Below, piece by piece: positions 29,496 through 39,753 of a stretch of DNA of 64,000 nucleotides; within the stretch, counting starts at the first letter, position 1, and the number at the start of each line of letters is the position of its first letter. The DNA comes from Acidobacteriota bacterium. Lineage in GTDB: Bacteria > Acidobacteriota > Terriglobia > Bryobacterales > Bryobacteraceae. The notes under the pieces were generated by a model. It saw only the letters and a program-made list of their open reading frames with translations, had not been told where the DNA came from and did not search any database. The stretch is taken from positions 1 to 64,000 of the forward strand of contig JANXLY010000066.1 of NCBI GenBank assembly GCA_025354885.1, in the 5' to 3' direction. Both the position numbers and the translations under genes were made by a program.

Positions 29496-30120
29496 CGAGC
29501 ACGCCAGCATTGTTGAGGACATGCACCACACGGTGAACCGGCAGGCCCACGACGTTGAAGTAGCACCCTTCAATTCGCGAAATGTAACGGGAGGCGAGGC
29601 CCTGAATTGCATAGCCGCCTGCCTTGTCGAATGGCTCTCCTGAGGAGACATAGGAGTCGATTTCCGAAGCAGACAATTGCGCGAAATGGACGCGGGTTTC
29701 CTCGACACAGATACTTTGTTTGCCCCCCCAAAGCAAGCAGATGGCGGTGAGTACGGAATGCTCTCGTCCGGCCAGGAGGGAAATCATTCTTTTGGCGTCG
29801 GCTGCATCTGCAGGTTTTTCCAGGATGACTTCGCTGTTTCCGTTGCTTACAACTACCGTAGTGTCGGCGGCAAGAACTCCTTCAAACTCCTGATGCGCAG
29901 TGGCAGTAGCCTTTTCTGAGCAAAGGCGTGACACGTAATCCCGGGCAGATTCTGTTGGGCGATGGATTTCTTCGATGTGGGGAGCTCGAGAAACAAAGGG
30001 CAATGCCGCCATGTTGAGCAGGTCACGACGGCGGGGAGACTGGCTCGCCAGAACCAGTTGGAAACCTGGAATGTAGGGGGAATTGTGCAATGAAAAGCCT
30101 GCCTCCAATTTTAGCTGCAT
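29485..30120 (-). CDS. Maf-family nucleotide pyrophosphatase
   Basis: LVLASQSPRRRDLL, VLAADTTVVV, KAGGYAIQG; true start may be internal. Confidence 0.93.
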   Translation of the reverse strand: MQLKLEAGFSLHNSPYIPGFQLVLASQSPRRRDLLNMAALPFVSRAPHIEEIHRPTESARDYVSRLCSEKATATAHQEFEGVLAADTTVVVSNGNSEVILEKPADAADAKRMISLLAGREHSVLTAICLLWGGKQSICVEETRVHFAQLSASEIDSYVSSGEPFDKAGGYAIQGLASRYISRIEGCYFNVVGLPVHRVVHVLNNAGVLVRA

Positions 30121-30162
30121 TGGTGTTGGTCTGGCCTGCTACAATCCAGTTCGTTGGGGATT

Positions 30163-30567
30163 ATGGATAAAGCGATACGTCTATTGGGGAAACTAAAAAA
30201 TAGAGTGGTGAGTGATGAAGAACTCGCTCGCTCCGCTTGGCGTGCGGCTGTCGGGGAGCGAATCGAAGGGCATGCAAGATTTCGTGAGCTCGTGCGCGAC
30301 CGGATTGTTGTCGAAGTGGATGATTTAGTCTGGCAAGGGCAGATGACTACCCTCGAGCGGCAGATTCTGGGCAAACTAAATCGGCTCGTGGGAAAAGTCA
30401 TTGCTGGTCAAATCGAATACAGAGTTGCGATTCCGCGGCTTAAACCTCAGATCTCAAACGAGAGTGAGTTCCAGCTTCAGCTGAAGCATCCGGAAGCGAG
30501 AAAGATATCGGATCCAGGTTTGAGGCGGGTCTATCTGAATTCGAAGCGCCGCGCCTCTGGTCAGTAG
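30163..30567 (+). CDS. DUF721 (DciA-like) protein
   Basis: AWRAAVGERIEGHARFRELVRDRIVVEVDDLVWQGQMTTLERQIL. Confidence 0.75.
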   Translation: MDKAIRLLGKLKNRVVSDEELARSAWRAAVGERIEGHARFRELVRDRIVVEVDDLVWQGQMTTLERQILGKLNRLVGKVIAGQIEYRVAIPRLKPQISNESEFQLQLKHPEARKISDPGLRRVYLNSKRRASGQ

Positions 30568-30595
30568 GCGCGAAGCAATGAGAAGATCTTGAGAG

Positions 30596-30901
30596 ATGCA
30601 ATTTAGCAAAGAAGATGTTCGCAAGGTGGCAAAGCTGGCCAACCTCGAACTGACAGAAGACGAAGTGCAGCGAATGGCCCACGACATGGGTGAGGTTCTA
30701 ACGCACATGGAACAGCTCTCGAGCCTTGACACAACAACGGTTCAGCCTATGGCTCAAGTATTGTTTGAAGCGCCCGCGACAGCTTCGCTGCGCGAAGATA
30801 CAGTTCGCGATAGAACTTTGCTGGGAACCGAAGATGCTCTCAGGAATTCCGCATTGAGTGGATCAGGGCACTTCAAGGTGCCACGGGTCATAGAACGCTA
30901 G
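30596..30901 (+). CDS. gatC: Asp-tRNA(Asn)/Glu-tRNA(Gln) amidotransferase subunit C
   Basis: VRKVAKLANLELTEDEVQRMAHDMGEVLTHMEQL; next to gatA. Confidence 0.95.
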   Translation: MQFSKEDVRKVAKLANLELTEDEVQRMAHDMGEVLTHMEQLSSLDTTTVQPMAQVLFEAPATASLREDTVRDRTLLGTEDALRNSALSGSGHFKVPRVIER

Positions 30902-30906
30902 CAGGA

Positions 30907-32355
30907 GTGCGGAACATGGAAAATATTGCCAGTTTGACAATTGCTCAGGTCAAAGAGGGTCTGCGGGCGAAAAACTTCAGCGCAGTGGAATTGACTCGCG
31001 AGGCGCTGCGATTTGCTGAAAGCGAAAATGCCAAGACGAATGCGTACTTGACGTTCAGCCCTGAATTGGCTGAGGCTGCTGCCGTCGCAGTGGATGCAAA
31101 GATTGCCCGAGGAGAGCACACAGGACTGCTGGGCGGTGTTCCTGTCGCGGTAAAGGATGTTCTTTCGACCAAGGGAGTGCGGACCACCTGTGGATCGAGA
31201 ATGCTTGAGAAGTATGTACCTGCCTACGATGCAACTGCAGTAGCGAAACTGAAGGCTTCCGGGGCCATCATCCTGGGAAAGGCAAATTGCGACGAGTTCG
31301 CGATGGGCTCTTCGAATGAAAACTCGGCGTTCGGCCCTGTGAGAAACCCTGTGGCGCTGGATCGTGTGCCGGGAGGCTCGAGCGGCGGATCGGCGGCGGT
31401 TGTTTCTCAAGGTACGGCTGTCGTATCGCTGGGCTCTGACACGGGCGGATCCATTCGTCAACCGGCGTCTTTTTGCGGTGTGGTGGGTGTGACGCCGACC
31501 TATGGTCGTGTGAGCCGTTACGGATTGGTCGCCTTCGCGAGCAGCCTTGACCACGTTGGGCCGTTTGCACGAACGGTTTCTGATGCTGCTCTCGTTCTTG
31601 AGGCGATTGCAGGCCGCGATGAGCTTGATGCTACCAGTGCGTTTGCGCCAGTTGATGACTATCAGACAGAGATGAGAAAGCCCGTAAAGGGAATGAAAAT
31701 CGGGATTCCAAAGGAATACTTTGAGGGGCTTGAAGCAGAAACAGGGGACAAGATTCATGCCGGTCTCGATGTCCTGCGCAAGCTTGGCTGCGAAATCAAG
31801 GAAGTTAGCTTGCCGCACACGCCTTATGCGATTAGCTGCTACTACATCATTTGTACGGCTGAAGCGAGTTCGAATTTGGCCCGCTATGATGGCGTGAGGT
31901 ATACGGCGCGGGCTGAAGCCGCTACGCTCACAGAGATGTATGCCAAGACGCGGGGCGAGTTTTTTGGAATGGAATGCAAGCGTCGCATCATGCTTGGCAC
32001 CTATGTGTTGAGCCATGGCTACTATGACGCCTATTATTTGAAGGCACAAAAGGTGCGCACACTGATCGCCGGCGATTTCTCGAATGCTCTACATGAGGTG
32101 GACGCGCTGGTTGCTCCGGTGAGTCCATTTCCTGCATTCAAGATTGGCGAAAAAATGGCCGACCCGATGCAAATGTACCTTTCCGACATCTACACGATTA
32201 CCGGAGACCTGGCAGGTATTCCCTGCATGAGCGTGCCGTGCGGAAATACGACACAAGGCCTTCCAGTGGGAATGCAGATCTTCAGTGGCCATTTCAGGGA
32301 GAGCACGATGTTCCGTGTGGCTTACGCGTTTGAACAGGCTGGCGGAGTTGCCTAG
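30907..32355 (+). CDS. gatA: Asp-tRNA(Asn)/Glu-tRNA(Gln) amidotransferase subunit A
   Basis: VAVKDVLSTKG, PGGSSGGSAA, GSDTGGSIRQPASFCG. Confidence 0.97.
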   Translation: MRNMENIASLTIAQVKEGLRAKNFSAVELTREALRFAESENAKTNAYLTFSPELAEAAAVAVDAKIARGEHTGLLGGVPVAVKDVLSTKGVRTTCGSRMLEKYVPAYDATAVAKLKASGAIILGKANCDEFAMGSSNENSAFGPVRNPVALDRVPGGSSGGSAAVVSQGTAVVSLGSDTGGSIRQPASFCGVVGVTPTYGRVSRYGLVAFASSLDHVGPFARTVSDAALVLEAIAGRDELDATSAFAPVDDYQTEMRKPVKGMKIGIPKEYFEGLEAETGDKIHAGLDVLRKLGCEIKEVSLPHTPYAISCYYIICTAEASSNLARYDGVRYTARAEAATLTEMYAKTRGEFFGMECKRRIMLGTYVLSHGYYDAYYLKAQKVRTLIAGDFSNALHEVDALVAPVSPFPAFKIGEKMADPMQMYLSDIYTITGDLAGIPCMSVPCGNTTQGLPVGMQIFSGHFRESTMFRVAYAFEQAGGVA

Positions 32356-32362
32356 GTAGCTT

Positions 32363-33316
32363 TTACCAAGGGAGCTTACGCACTTTGACAGGCTTTCCGC
32401 CTTGTTCACGACTCTTTTGAGCCGCATCGAGGAATGCAAAAATTTCAATGGTCTCCTCGGGGTCGACCGGAGTTTTCCCTGTCTGGAAGAAAGCGACGAA
32501 TTCCTTTACGAGCGGCAAGTATGAGTATTCAAACTTTGCCGGAGACTGTAAGACTTTGTTGTCTTTCAAGAAAACTACAGCGCCAAATTCCGAATAGGGA
32601 CGCAGGGCGCGAACTGTGCCGATGCGGCCGTCCGTCCAGCGGCAGCTGATCTCATCCTGATCTGGGGCATAGGTTCGGGTGACGGTTTCGCAGCCCTTAC
32701 CCATGAGGGTAAACAGCATCTCAGATGCGTGAATCGCATACCAGCCCAGTTCGAGGTAGTGGTGTTCTTCGAGGGGGCCCGGGCCCCAGACGACTGCGCC
32801 CTTGAGGCCGGGTTGAGCCAGTGGCCCAAGACTTTTTGCCCATCGCAAGCTGGAGGAGGAGAACCATTTGACTCCTTTGGCCTTTGCAAAGCGGGCGATT
32901 TCAACTGCGTCTTCGAGGGTTGAAGCTAGAGGTTTGTCGACGAAAAATGGCTTGCCAGCGGCAATGATTGCTTTGGCCTGTGCAAGGTGTGGCCGGCCGT
33001 CGACGCTCTCGAGGAGGACCGCGTCGACTTTTGTGAGCAAGGTCGCGATGTCGGGGACAATTTCTACTTTCCAGTCACGAGCCAGTTCCTCAGCGTACTT
33101 GTCGACGCGAGAAAAACTGGATTCGATGTCTTTGCTGCCTGCTTTATAGGCGGCAACGATCCGCGCTCCGGGAATGTGGTCCGGATTTTTTGGGTCATTG
33201 AGGATCTTGGTGAAGGCCACAACATGGGAAGTGTCGGTGCCGATTATCCCTATCCTGATGTCGGCCGCCGAGGCGAAGGTGGCGAAGAAAAACAGAAGAC
33301 AATTAAAAATTCGCAT
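32363..33316 (-). CDS. Gfo/Idh/MocA-family oxidoreductase, exported
   Basis: IRIGIIGTDTSHVVAF...FFVDKPLASTLEDAVEIARFA; N-terminal signal peptide. Confidence 0.85.
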   Translation of the reverse strand: MRIFNCLLFFFATFASAADIRIGIIGTDTSHVVAFTKILNDPKNPDHIPGARIVAAYKAGSKDIESSFSRVDKYAEELARDWKVEIVPDIATLLTKVDAVLLESVDGRPHLAQAKAIIAAGKPFFVDKPLASTLEDAVEIARFAKAKGVKWFSSSSLRWAKSLGPLAQPGLKGAVVWGPGPLEEHHYLELGWYAIHASEMLFTLMGKGCETVTRTYAPDQDEISCRWTDGRIGTVRALRPYSEFGAVVFLKDNKVLQSPAKFEYSYLPLVKEFVAFFQTGKTPVDPEETIEIFAFLDAAQKSREQGGKPVKVRKLPW

Positions 33317-33339
33317 TGCGGGCATTGTACACTACGGCT

Positions 33340-35442
33340 TTGGTTCGACTCTCATCTCCATTGCAATTTCTTAAAGGTGTGGGCCCGACGCTGGCTGAAA
33401 AGCTGAAAGCGAAGGGCCTCGAAACCGTTGAGGATTTGCTTTTTTATCCACCATTTCGATACGAAGACCGAAGCCGCTTTTTGCCGATTCAACAATTTCG
33501 GGAAGGGCAGAGCGGCGCTTTGCTGGCAATGGTGGCCTCGACCCGCACACGGACCTGGAGAAAAGGTTCTCAGTTGTTGTTTGAAGCCGAACTTCAGGAC
33601 GAACAAGGGAACCGATTGCTAGCCCGTTGGTATAACGCAAAGTATCTTGCAAGCGAAATCGTACCTGGGCTTAGCTTGGCATTATTCGGCAAAGCGGAAT
33701 ATGACTTTCAGGCAGGAAGAATCTTTCTCGCCCATCCAGAATTTGAAGTGCTGCCAGATGAGGGGGATCCAGAGCTGGCGTTGCACATGGGACGGATTGT
33801 TCCGGTGTATGAGACGGTAGGGAAAATCTCGACCAAGCAGATGAGGCGCTTCATGAAGGGGGCGCTTGAGGCGGTGACCGAGCTTGAAGAGGCGTTGCCG
33901 AATGACATACTGAAGCGATTCCGGCTACCGAAAATCTCAAAAGCAGTGACTGAGGTGCACGAGCCCCCGACGGACATGAATCTCGAAGCGTTGAATTCGA
34001 GACGATCGCCGGGTCACTGGCGCCTCATTTTCGAAGAGTTCTTCTGGCTTGAATTTGGTCTCTTGCGGAAACAGCGGGAAGTGAAGCGAGCGCCCGGTAT
34101 TGCTTATCAACTGACGGACCAAATCCGGGAGCGAGTCAAGCAAATGCTCCCGTTCAAGCCCACTGCGGCGCAGAAGCGAGCTCTAAAGGAAATCGCTCAG
34201 GACATGGCGCAGCCGCATCCCATGAACCGCTTGCTGCAAGGGGATGTAGGAAGTGGAAAGACACTAGTGGCTGCAGAGGCGGCCGTGATTGCGATTGAGA
34301 ACGGGTATCAGGTAGCGATGCTTGCACCGACGGAATTGCTTGCAACCCAACACTTTCTTTCGCTGCAGAAATTCTTTCGCAGGCTTGGATATCCAGTCGC
34401 TTTGATGGTTGGATCACAAAGCCCCAAGGAAAAGTCACAGATCAAAAAAATGATTGCCGAGGGGCTAGTGAAGCTTGTAGTAGGGACGCATGCGCTGCTC
34501 GAAAAAAACGTTGAGTTCCATCGACTGGGTTTGGCGATCATAGACGAGCAGCACCGATTTGGCGTGCTACAACGTTTGTTTCTGAGGCAAAAGGGGTTGA
34601 CTCCAGACGTGCTCGTGATGACGGCCACGCCGATCCCCCGGACGCTTGCGCTCACGATCTACGGAGATCTTGATGTCAGTGTGATCGATGAAATGCCGCC
34701 AGGGAGGAAAGACATCCTGACCAGGCACTATGCGCAGAGTGCGAGCAAGACCGTTTGGGATGCGGTTCGCAGTGAACTCAAGCAAGGTCGTCAAGCCTTT
34801 GTCGTTTACCCATTGGTAGACGACTCTGAGCATTCTCCAGACCTGAAGAGTGCTCAGAAAATGTTTGAGATGCATGCGGAGAAAATTTTCCCGGAGTTTC
34901 GAGTCGCTCTCATGCATGGACAACTTGCCGCAAGCGAAAAGGATTCTGTGATGCAGCGCTTCAAGGATCGTGAAGTGGATCTGTTGGTGTCAACAACAGT
35001 GGTTGAGGTTGGACTTGACGTTCCGAATGCGACGGTAATGGTGATCGAGAACGCGGAAAAGTTTGGGCTTTCGCAATTGCACCAATTGCGAGGAAGAGTT
35101 GGACGGGGAGTCCATGCCAGCTTTTGTTTTTTAGTGACGGGAAAGCAAAACGAAGTTAGCGAGCAGCGTATTCGGGCCATGGTTGAGAGTTCGGATGGAT
35201 TCAAGCTGGCGGAGGCTGATCTTGAGATTCGCGGGCCAGGTGAGTTCTTTGGGACCAGGCAATCCGGAGTTCCGCAGTTGCGTTTTGCGCACGTGCTGAA
35301 GGATCGCGAGATTCTGGAGATGGCTCGCGGCGAGGCCCGGAGCTTTCTCGAGAAAGAGGCGGGAACTGCGGTAATGAGCTCTGCGGAAAAATATCTTGAA
35401 GAAAATTGGCAACGCCGCTATGGCCTTGTACAGGTAGGTTGA
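33340..35442 (+). CDS. recG: ATP-dependent DNA helicase
   Basis: PLQFLKGVGPTLAEKL, LLQGDVGSGKT, IIDEQHRFGV, MTATPIPRTLALT; start near TTG 33340. Confidence 0.97.
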   Translation: MVRLSSPLQFLKGVGPTLAEKLKAKGLETVEDLLFYPPFRYEDRSRFLPIQQFREGQSGALLAMVASTRTRTWRKGSQLLFEAELQDEQGNRLLARWYNAKYLASEIVPGLSLALFGKAEYDFQAGRIFLAHPEFEVLPDEGDPELALHMGRIVPVYETVGKISTKQMRRFMKGALEAVTELEEALPNDILKRFRLPKISKAVTEVHEPPTDMNLEALNSRRSPGHWRLIFEEFFWLEFGLLRKQREVKRAPGIAYQLTDQIRERVKQMLPFKPTAAQKRALKEIAQDMAQPHPMNRLLQGDVGSGKTLVAAEAAVIAIENGYQVAMLAPTELLATQHFLSLQKFFRRLGYPVALMVGSQSPKEKSQIKKMIAEGLVKLVVGTHALLEKNVEFHRLGLAIIDEQHRFGVLQRLFLRQKGLTPDVLVMTATPIPRTLALTIYGDLDVSVIDEMPPGRKDILTRHYAQSASKTVWDAVRSELKQGRQAFVVYPLVDDSEHSPDLKSAQKMFEMHAEKIFPEFRVALMHGQLAASEKDSVMQRFKDREVDLLVSTTVVEVGLDVPNATVMVIENAEKFGLSQLHQLRGRVGRGVHASFCFLVTGKQNEVSEQRIRAMVESSDGFKLAEADLEIRGPGEFFGTRQSGVPQLRFAHVLKDREILEMARGEARSFLEKEAGTAVMSSAEKYLEENWQRRYGLVQVG

Positions 35443-35449
35443 TTCTCTT

Positions 35450-35986
35450 ATGCGAGTGATTGCAGGACAGTTTGGTCGAAGAAAGTTGATTGCCCCGAAG
35501 GGCGAAACGACGAGGCCTACACCTGATCGTATGCGGGAAGCTTTGTTTAGCATCATTGCTCCGCAAATCGAGGGTGCGCTCTTTACAGATTTCTACAGCG
35601 GGTCTGGAGCTGTTGGCTTCGAGGCTTTGAGCCGGGGTGCCGCGCGGTGCACTTTTATTGAAAACGACCGAGCCGCGCTGGACGCACTGCGGCAGAACGT
35701 GAAAGCGCTTGGCGTCGAGAACCGGACAGAGCTTATTGCCAAGCCAGTGGGTTCGGTACTGCATCAAAGACCATGGAAAGGAATCCTATTCCTGGACCCG
35801 CCCTACGAAGCGGCGGCGGAATACGAAAGTTGCCTACAGTGGTTTGGAAAATCAGAAGCTGAACTGGTGCTCGTCCAACATGACAGGCGGCTTAAACTCG
35901 CGGAGCGATTTGGCAGACTTGCCTGCACCAGGCAATTGAAGCAAGGAGATAACTGGGTTAGCTTTTACTTCTTGGGAGCAGCCTGA
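35450..35986 (+). CDS. rsmD: 16S rRNA (guanine966-N2)-methyltransferase
   Basis: MRVIAGQFGRRKL, TRPTPDRMREALFSII, FLDPPY. Confidence 0.95.
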   Translation: MRVIAGQFGRRKLIAPKGETTRPTPDRMREALFSIIAPQIEGALFTDFYSGSGAVGFEALSRGAARCTFIENDRAALDALRQNVKALGVENRTELIAKPVGSVLHQRPWKGILFLDPPYEAAAEYESCLQWFGKSEAELVLVQHDRRLKLAERFGRLACTRQLKQGDNWVSFYFLGAA

Positions 35987-36561
35987 GAGTTCTTGGGAGG
36001 GGCCTGTGAGCCAGCCGGAATTGGTTCCGAAGTGTCGAATTCAATGGGAATCTCGATAAAAGCGAGTTGTTCCTTGCCTGTTTCTCCGCCATCAGTGACT
36101 TCCAGTTTGTAGGTCTTCGGTGAAACGTCGAATACGATACGGCCTTCTTCGGTGAGGGTGGGGCCGATTTTCCGGATGAGGCCAAACCAACCAGCGAGAA
36201 ATTCTGCTTCCTGGATCTCTGAAATCTCGGCATTATTGTCATCGACCAAGCGGAAGAGCGGGATTTCAGCCTCTTTTGCACCACCATTCGTGATGGACAT
36301 GCGGATCACCAGGAAGCGCTTTTCTGGAATGCGCGATTTTCCCGAGTCGCCCAATTGTGTGAAATAAGTCGATTCCAGGACGTTGTAGGTAAGAACACCG
36401 ACTGAAGCTCTTTCACCCATTTTGAAGGTCTTGGACGCCCGCTTAATTTTTGCATCAGTTTCAGCTCCCTCTCGGGAGCAGCCGCTGAATGCCAGTAATG
36501 TTGCCGGGGCGATAGCCAAAAAGCCGCGACGAGTTTGGAACTGCAGTTGATCTTGTGTCAT
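35965..36561 (-). CDS. Hypothetical exported lipoprotein-like protein
   Basis: RRGFLAIAPATLLAFSGCS signal/lipobox; beta-rich body. Confidence 0.65.
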   Translation of the reverse strand: MTQDQLQFQTRRGFLAIAPATLLAFSGCSREGAETDAKIKRASKTFKMGERASVGVLTYNVLESTYFTQLGDSGKSRIPEKRFLVIRMSITNGGAKEAEIPLFRLVDDNNAEISEIQEAEFLAGWFGLIRKIGPTLTEEGRIVFDVSPKTYKLEVTDGGETGKEQLAFIEIPIEFDTSEPIPAGSQAPPKNSQAAPKK

Positions 36562-36571
36562 CTTACTCGGT

Positions 36572-37276
36572 ATGAGCGTAATTCAATTCAGGGTGTGTTG
36601 GCAATCTCCTGCCCAAGTGTTTTTCATTTTGGCCCTCTTGATGGTGTCTGGCACTACGCTGTTGTACGGCCAGGGGCAACACCCAAAATCAGGCAGACGG
36701 ATTGCACAGGTTATGGGTGCCGCCGGTGCCGACTGGCTGGAGCGAAGTGAGCGGGAAAGCGAAGAAAACCCAACTAAGGCAATTGAATTACTGAAGTTTG
36801 AGAAGGGAATGGCTGTAGCAGACATCGGTGCTGGCAGTGGCTATTACGCTCTCAGAATTGCGGAAATCGTAGGGCCGACGGGGAAAGTATATGCGGTTGA
36901 CATTCAACCGGAAATGCTCAGCATTCTTAAAAAGCGAATGCGACAGAAAAACGTGAGCAACGTGCAGCCGATTCTGGGAAATGACCAAGACCCGAAGCTT
37001 CCCGCCAAGAGTTGCGACTTGATCCTGCTGGTGGATGTTTACCATGAATTCTCACATCCGCAGGAAATGCTGCTGAAGCTGCGAGAGGCCTTGAAGGATT
37101 CTGGGCGACTGGTGCTGCTGGAATACCGGAAAGAAGATCCTTATGTGCCGATAAGGCCAGAGCACAAGATGAGCGTGAAGGAAGCCAAGCTTGAAGTGGA
37201 GGCTGAAGGGTTTACATTCGACAAGGTAATCGAGGAATTACCCTGGCAGCATATTCTGATTTTCAAGAAGCGATGA
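36572..37276 (+). CDS. Class I SAM-dependent methyltransferase with signal peptide
   Basis: VADIGAGSGYYALRIAEIVGPTGKVYAVDIQPEML; hydrophobic N-terminus VFFILALLMVSGTTLLYGQ. Confidence 0.85.
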   Translation: MSVIQFRVCWQSPAQVFFILALLMVSGTTLLYGQGQHPKSGRRIAQVMGAAGADWLERSERESEENPTKAIELLKFEKGMAVADIGAGSGYYALRIAEIVGPTGKVYAVDIQPEMLSILKKRMRQKNVSNVQPILGNDQDPKLPAKSCDLILLVDVYHEFSHPQEMLLKLREALKDSGRLVLLEYRKEDPYVPIRPEHKMSVKEAKLEVEAEGFTFDKVIEELPWQHILIFKKR

Positions 37277-38357
37277 TGGCGCTTATGCCGGCCCTGAAAT
37301 CGGCAGGAGGCGTGAGCAGGCTGAGCACGAAACTGGGCTGAAAAGGCAAATCGTAGTAGAAGCCTGGATGCACAGAGAAGCCTTTCTTCAGTAAGGTCAA
37401 TACCTGTTGCTCTTCGTCTATTGTGGAAGGGCCTTGCAGAATCGCTGCCCAACCTGCCTCAACCGGCAACAAAGACCATGCGGAGCCTTGGATTGAATCT
37501 TGGATCCATTGGAGGTTTTCCATACAGCGGCTACGGATTGGAGCCTGAAATGAAGTCCGGTTGCTGAGCCATTGACTGGCCGCTGCTTGAATGGGGCTTG
37601 AGACGCTGAGGTAAGTGTCGGCGACTAGGTCAAGCGCGCGGTGGACGGCTGAGGCGGGAGGCATTGCGATCCAGCCCAACTTCATTTGGGGTAAAGCGCA
37701 AATCTTCGAGATGCCGCTGAGGCAGAAGACATTTTCAGCCGGGATTTGTGAGAGCGATCTGATTTGACCGGGCTGCTGGGACCAGACATAGTCTGCAAAG
37801 ACTTCATCGCAGATCAGCCAGTATTTGTCACGGCTGAATTCGAGAAGCCAATGAAGGTCTTCATTGGTCAAAAAGTGACCGGTAGGGTTGTTGGGGTGAA
37901 CGAGGATGATCGCCCGAGTGGACGAGTCGCATGTTGCGATGAGGTTTTCGCGGTCCAGAATCCATTGACCACAAGCTTCGTGCATGGCATAGGATTTGGG
38001 CTGCAGCCCTTCTGCTTCGACCAAAAACTGGAGTAACGGGTAGGAGGGTTGCGGCAGCAGAACGCTTGCGCCTGGGTCTGCGATGAGTTTGAAACAGTAA
38101 CTGTAAGCTTCGCTGGTACTGGTGGTGATGAGAATTCTGTCCGCGTGCAGCACAGAGTTGAATTCTGTCGCATAGTAACGGCAGATCTCTTCGCGCAATT
38201 CCAGTGCACCATTAGCTCTGGGCTCATAATTGCTGCCTCTCAAGCTTGAGAATGCAAAAGGATCTGGAAGTGAAATGCCCACTTTTGTAGGGTTTGAAAT
38301 GGAAAGGTCGATGAGAGGCACCCCTGCGTCCTGAAGCGCGGAGCATGCCTGGGCCAA
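37263..38357 (-). CDS. Class I/II PLP-dependent aminotransferase
   Basis: LVHPNNPTGHFL, WLICDEVFADYVW, FCLSGISKICALPQMKLGW. Confidence 0.9.
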   Translation of the reverse strand: MAQACSALQDAGVPLIDLSISNPTKVGISLPDPFAFSSLRGSNYEPRANGALELREEICRYYATEFNSVLHADRILITTSTSEAYSYCFKLIADPGASVLLPQPSYPLLQFLVEAEGLQPKSYAMHEACGQWILDRENLIATCDSSTRAIILVHPNNPTGHFLTNEDLHWLLEFSRDKYWLICDEVFADYVWSQQPGQIRSLSQIPAENVFCLSGISKICALPQMKLGWIAMPPASAVHRALDLVADTYLSVSSPIQAAASQWLSNRTSFQAPIRSRCMENLQWIQDSIQGSAWSLLPVEAGWAAILQGPSTIDEEQQVLTLLKKGFSVHPGFYYDLPFQPSFVLSLLTPPADFRAGISAIIAS

Positions 38358-38409
38358 GCGATTTGGCTGCGCTTGCCAAGGGTAGCGATGGGAAAGTGGT
38401 AGCAGGGGC

Positions 38410-39729
38410 TTATTCCACCGTTCGGCGAGTCTGAATCCATTCGATCAATGCATCGCGGAGAAATGGACCTTCCAGTGGCAATGCCCGTCCAAAGATGCGC
38501 AGAGCTTCGTCCTTTGAATTGCGCCAGCCTTCGACGAGGAAGTCGATTGTGGCGATTCCGTAAAGTTTGTTCGGCTCAAGTTGGGTTGTTCCCCGAATCC
38601 ATTCCGGGATCAGGCGGCCGGGGACATTTGCACGAACAAGCATATTGTCGAAGGGCGAAATATTCCAGATGTCCCGAGCAAGGATCTGGCCCGCGGGCAA
38701 ATTATCCCGGACACTGCCTGTGCTGATATATGCGAACTGGGCACCTGTCTTATCCCGCATGACCTGCTCGATCCAGACTTTGGTCTGAAGGCGGTCCTTT
38801 TTTGAACTGCCTTCGCCAATTTTCATGTCGACGACGAGGCGCACTTTGCTTTCCCATTTTTCGACAAGTTGGGCGACGACTCGATCGGGCTGGTAAACGG
38901 TGCTGCTGATCGGGATCCTTTTCCAATCTGCGTTCACGATCTTGCGGCTGGCTTTGTCGTAGCGCAAATTGAGGCGGCCCATCTCTACGCCGTAGCTACG
39001 CAAACGGACGCCAACCCGGTCTTCGGCCCTGAACATAATTTCTTTGCCGCCGTGGTCGTGTCCTGAAATCGTGATTGCGTATTCGGGTAGCTCGGTGACA
39101 ATCCGGTCGCAATCTTCTCGAGTAAGGTGAACCAGAGCAATCAGGATGTCAGTCTTATCTTTCAACTTTGCGGCTTCTGACCGCAGAGTGCTTAGTGCGG
39201 CGAGCATCTTGTTTGGTCCAAGTTTCGCGGGAGTTGTAAACGAGGGTACAAGATTTTCCATCAGCACTCCAACGATGCCGATGCGGAGATTGTCGCGTTC
39301 GATGATGACGCTTGAAGCTTCGGTAAAGACCTTGCCATCCTGGGTCAGGAAATTTGCCGCCAGCAAAGGGTGGCCGGCGGCGGCGAGAAAGTCGTTGATT
39401 CGTTCGTAGCCGTAATCGAACTCGTGGTTGCCAAGTACGGAAGCGTCAATTTTGAAGGGCTGGAGTACTTCAAAAACGGGAAGCCCACGGTAGATTGTGC
39501 TTACTGGAGTTCCCTGGACATTGTCGCCAGCACTGAGTAGCAGGCAACGCGGACAGTTTTTGCGCTCTTGCTGAATTGCTGAAGCGAGGTAAGCTGCTCC
39601 TCCGAATCCTTGCGCGTTCGGAAGCAATCTGGCGTGGAAGTCGTTGAAATGCAGGATCGTCAGATCGACGATGGAATCCTGAGCCCAGACTGCCGACAGA
39701 AGGCAAATGAACAGGAGCAACAAGCGCAT
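38410..39729 (-). CDS. 5'-nucleotidase / metallophosphoesterase family, exported
   Basis: LTILHFNDFHARL, SAGDNVQGTP, VLGNHEFDYG, ISGHDHG. Confidence 0.93.
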   Translation of the reverse strand: MRLLLLFICLLSAVWAQDSIVDLTILHFNDFHARLLPNAQGFGGAAYLASAIQQERKNCPRCLLLSAGDNVQGTPVSTIYRGLPVFEVLQPFKIDASVLGNHEFDYGYERINDFLAAAGHPLLAANFLTQDGKVFTEASSVIIERDNLRIGIVGVLMENLVPSFTTPAKLGPNKMLAALSTLRSEAAKLKDKTDILIALVHLTREDCDRIVTELPEYAITISGHDHGGKEIMFRAEDRVGVRLRSYGVEMGRLNLRYDKASRKIVNADWKRIPISSTVYQPDRVVAQLVEKWESKVRLVVDMKIGEGSSKKDRLQTKVWIEQVMRDKTGAQFAYISTGSVRDNLPAGQILARDIWNISPFDNMLVRANVPGRLIPEWIRGTTQLEPNKLYGIATIDFLVEGWRNSKDEALRIFGRALPLEGPFLRDALIEWIQTRRTVE

Positions 39730-39753
39730 GCCCTCTATGGTACCCGCTCGCTG

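Noticed and set aside
30898-32049. 383-aa minus-strand ORF opposite gatA
   Set aside because: Shadow ORF of GatA.
30596-32355. Possible incomplete GatCAB system (no gatB in the window)
   Set aside because: gatB is often unlinked; absence from a 64-kb window is not evidence of loss.
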